Positions 63,773-64,000 of a stretch of DNA of 64,000 nt are shown in pieces. The stretch is taken from assembly GCA_013398955.1 (NCBI GenBank), contig VWPU01012277.1:118775-182774 (forward strand). The letters run 5' to 3'. The notes under the pieces were generated by a model. It was not told where the DNA came from. It did not search any database and saw only the letters and a program-made list of their open reading frames with translations. The stretch comes from Callaeas wilsoni (Eukaryota; Chordata; Aves; Passeriformes; Callaeidae). A program made the translations under genes and the position numbers. The stretch's first letter is position 1, and each line of letters starts with the position of its first letter.

Positions 63773-64000
63773 TGTAGGGGGTTTAGGAGTTCTCCTTTTG
63801 TTTTGTTGGGGTTTTTTTTCCTCTTAAGGAATTTTCCCCATACATGTTGCTAATGGGCCATAATGACTGGACACTTCACAGACAAAAGAAGTTATCAGCT
63901 CAAGGGAGGGGTGCAGCTGGCTTCTCTCTCTCCTAACTTGGGAAGAGGGACTGTCGGAGCTGCCGTTCGGAGAAGGTAATTCGCGACTACCACCATAGTC
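63773..64000 (+). mobile_element. Probable ERV LTR, left part, cut by the window edge
   Basis: From TGTAGGGGGTTTAGGAGTTC at 63773 the sequence changes from AT-rich background to a pattern I associate with passerine LTR U3 regions: a T-rich stretch, TCTTAAGGAATTTTCCCC, GTTGCTAATGGGCCATAATG, TATCAGCTCAAGGGAGGGGT, then a CpG-rich segment from about 63953 (five CpGs in 50 bp) running to the edge. TG at the start is consistent with an LTR terminus. The 3' end, polyadenylation signal and any internal region lie outside the window, so solo LTR versus provirus cannot be told. Confidence 0.5.

Noticed and set aside
1..64000. CRISPR arrays, bacterial operons, tRNA or rRNA genes
   Set aside because: No regularly spaced direct repeats, no compact coding organisation and no recognisable structural RNA sequence were found.

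Overview
The window looks like vertebrate, specifically avian and probably passerine, nuclear DNA. The repeats that can be recognised are almost all CR1 LINE fragments and solo LTRs of avian endogenous retroviruses. Two of the LTRs belong to a family beginning TGTCCTGG followed by a GATAGAGTT-like motif, which I associate with songbirds. Nothing resembling Alu, L1, B1/B2 or bacterial gene organisation is seen. The passerine call is inference from repeat families, not from a gene.

No protein-coding gene, rRNA, tRNA or CRISPR array can be supported. Open reading frames are short (longest 152 codons), often overlap on both strands, and carry no recognisable domain except pieces of CR1 reverse transcriptase. 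The background is AT-rich and CpG-poor. This fits a gene desert or a very large intron. By my boundaries, repeats cover roughly 7% (CR1) plus 6% (LTR) of the window, which argues against a repeat-packed W chromosome.

Layout: (a) 1-8.8 kb holds two related solo LTRs (3612-4060 and 8314-8763, same strand, about 8% different), a polypurine tract and a small CR1 tail. (b) 10.6-16.8 kb holds a CR1 ORF2 fragment, two CR1 3' ends, an ERVL-type LTR with a perfect 5-bp target duplication, and a short CpG-dense patch. (c) 16.8-31.4 kb is mostly unique AT-rich sequence with two more LTRs (22759-23349 and 27149-27731), a GC-rich block near 26 kb and a CR1 C-terminal fragment. (d) 31.4-39.3 kb is the densest repeat zone: three long CR1 copies and a CpG-rich reverse-strand LTR. 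(e) 39.3-48.9 kb is about 9.6 kb without recognisable dispersed repeats. (f) 48.9-49.7 kb is an LTR split by a younger CR1 insertion. (g) 49.7-64 kb is mainly unique sequence with a CpG-rich, exon-like patch at 53.36-53.76 kb, one CR1, a second CpG patch at 55.8 kb, and a probable LTR running off the right edge.

The elements do not work together as a pathway. They record past retroelement insertions, with every LTR that is complete in the window reduced to a solo copy. The points most worth following are the nested CR1-in-LTR insertion, the two CpG-rich patches that no repeat explains (13.04-13.17 and 53.36-53.76 kb), the CpG-rich minus-strand LTR, and the possible provirus beginning at the right edge. 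I found no convincing sign of a new molecular system.
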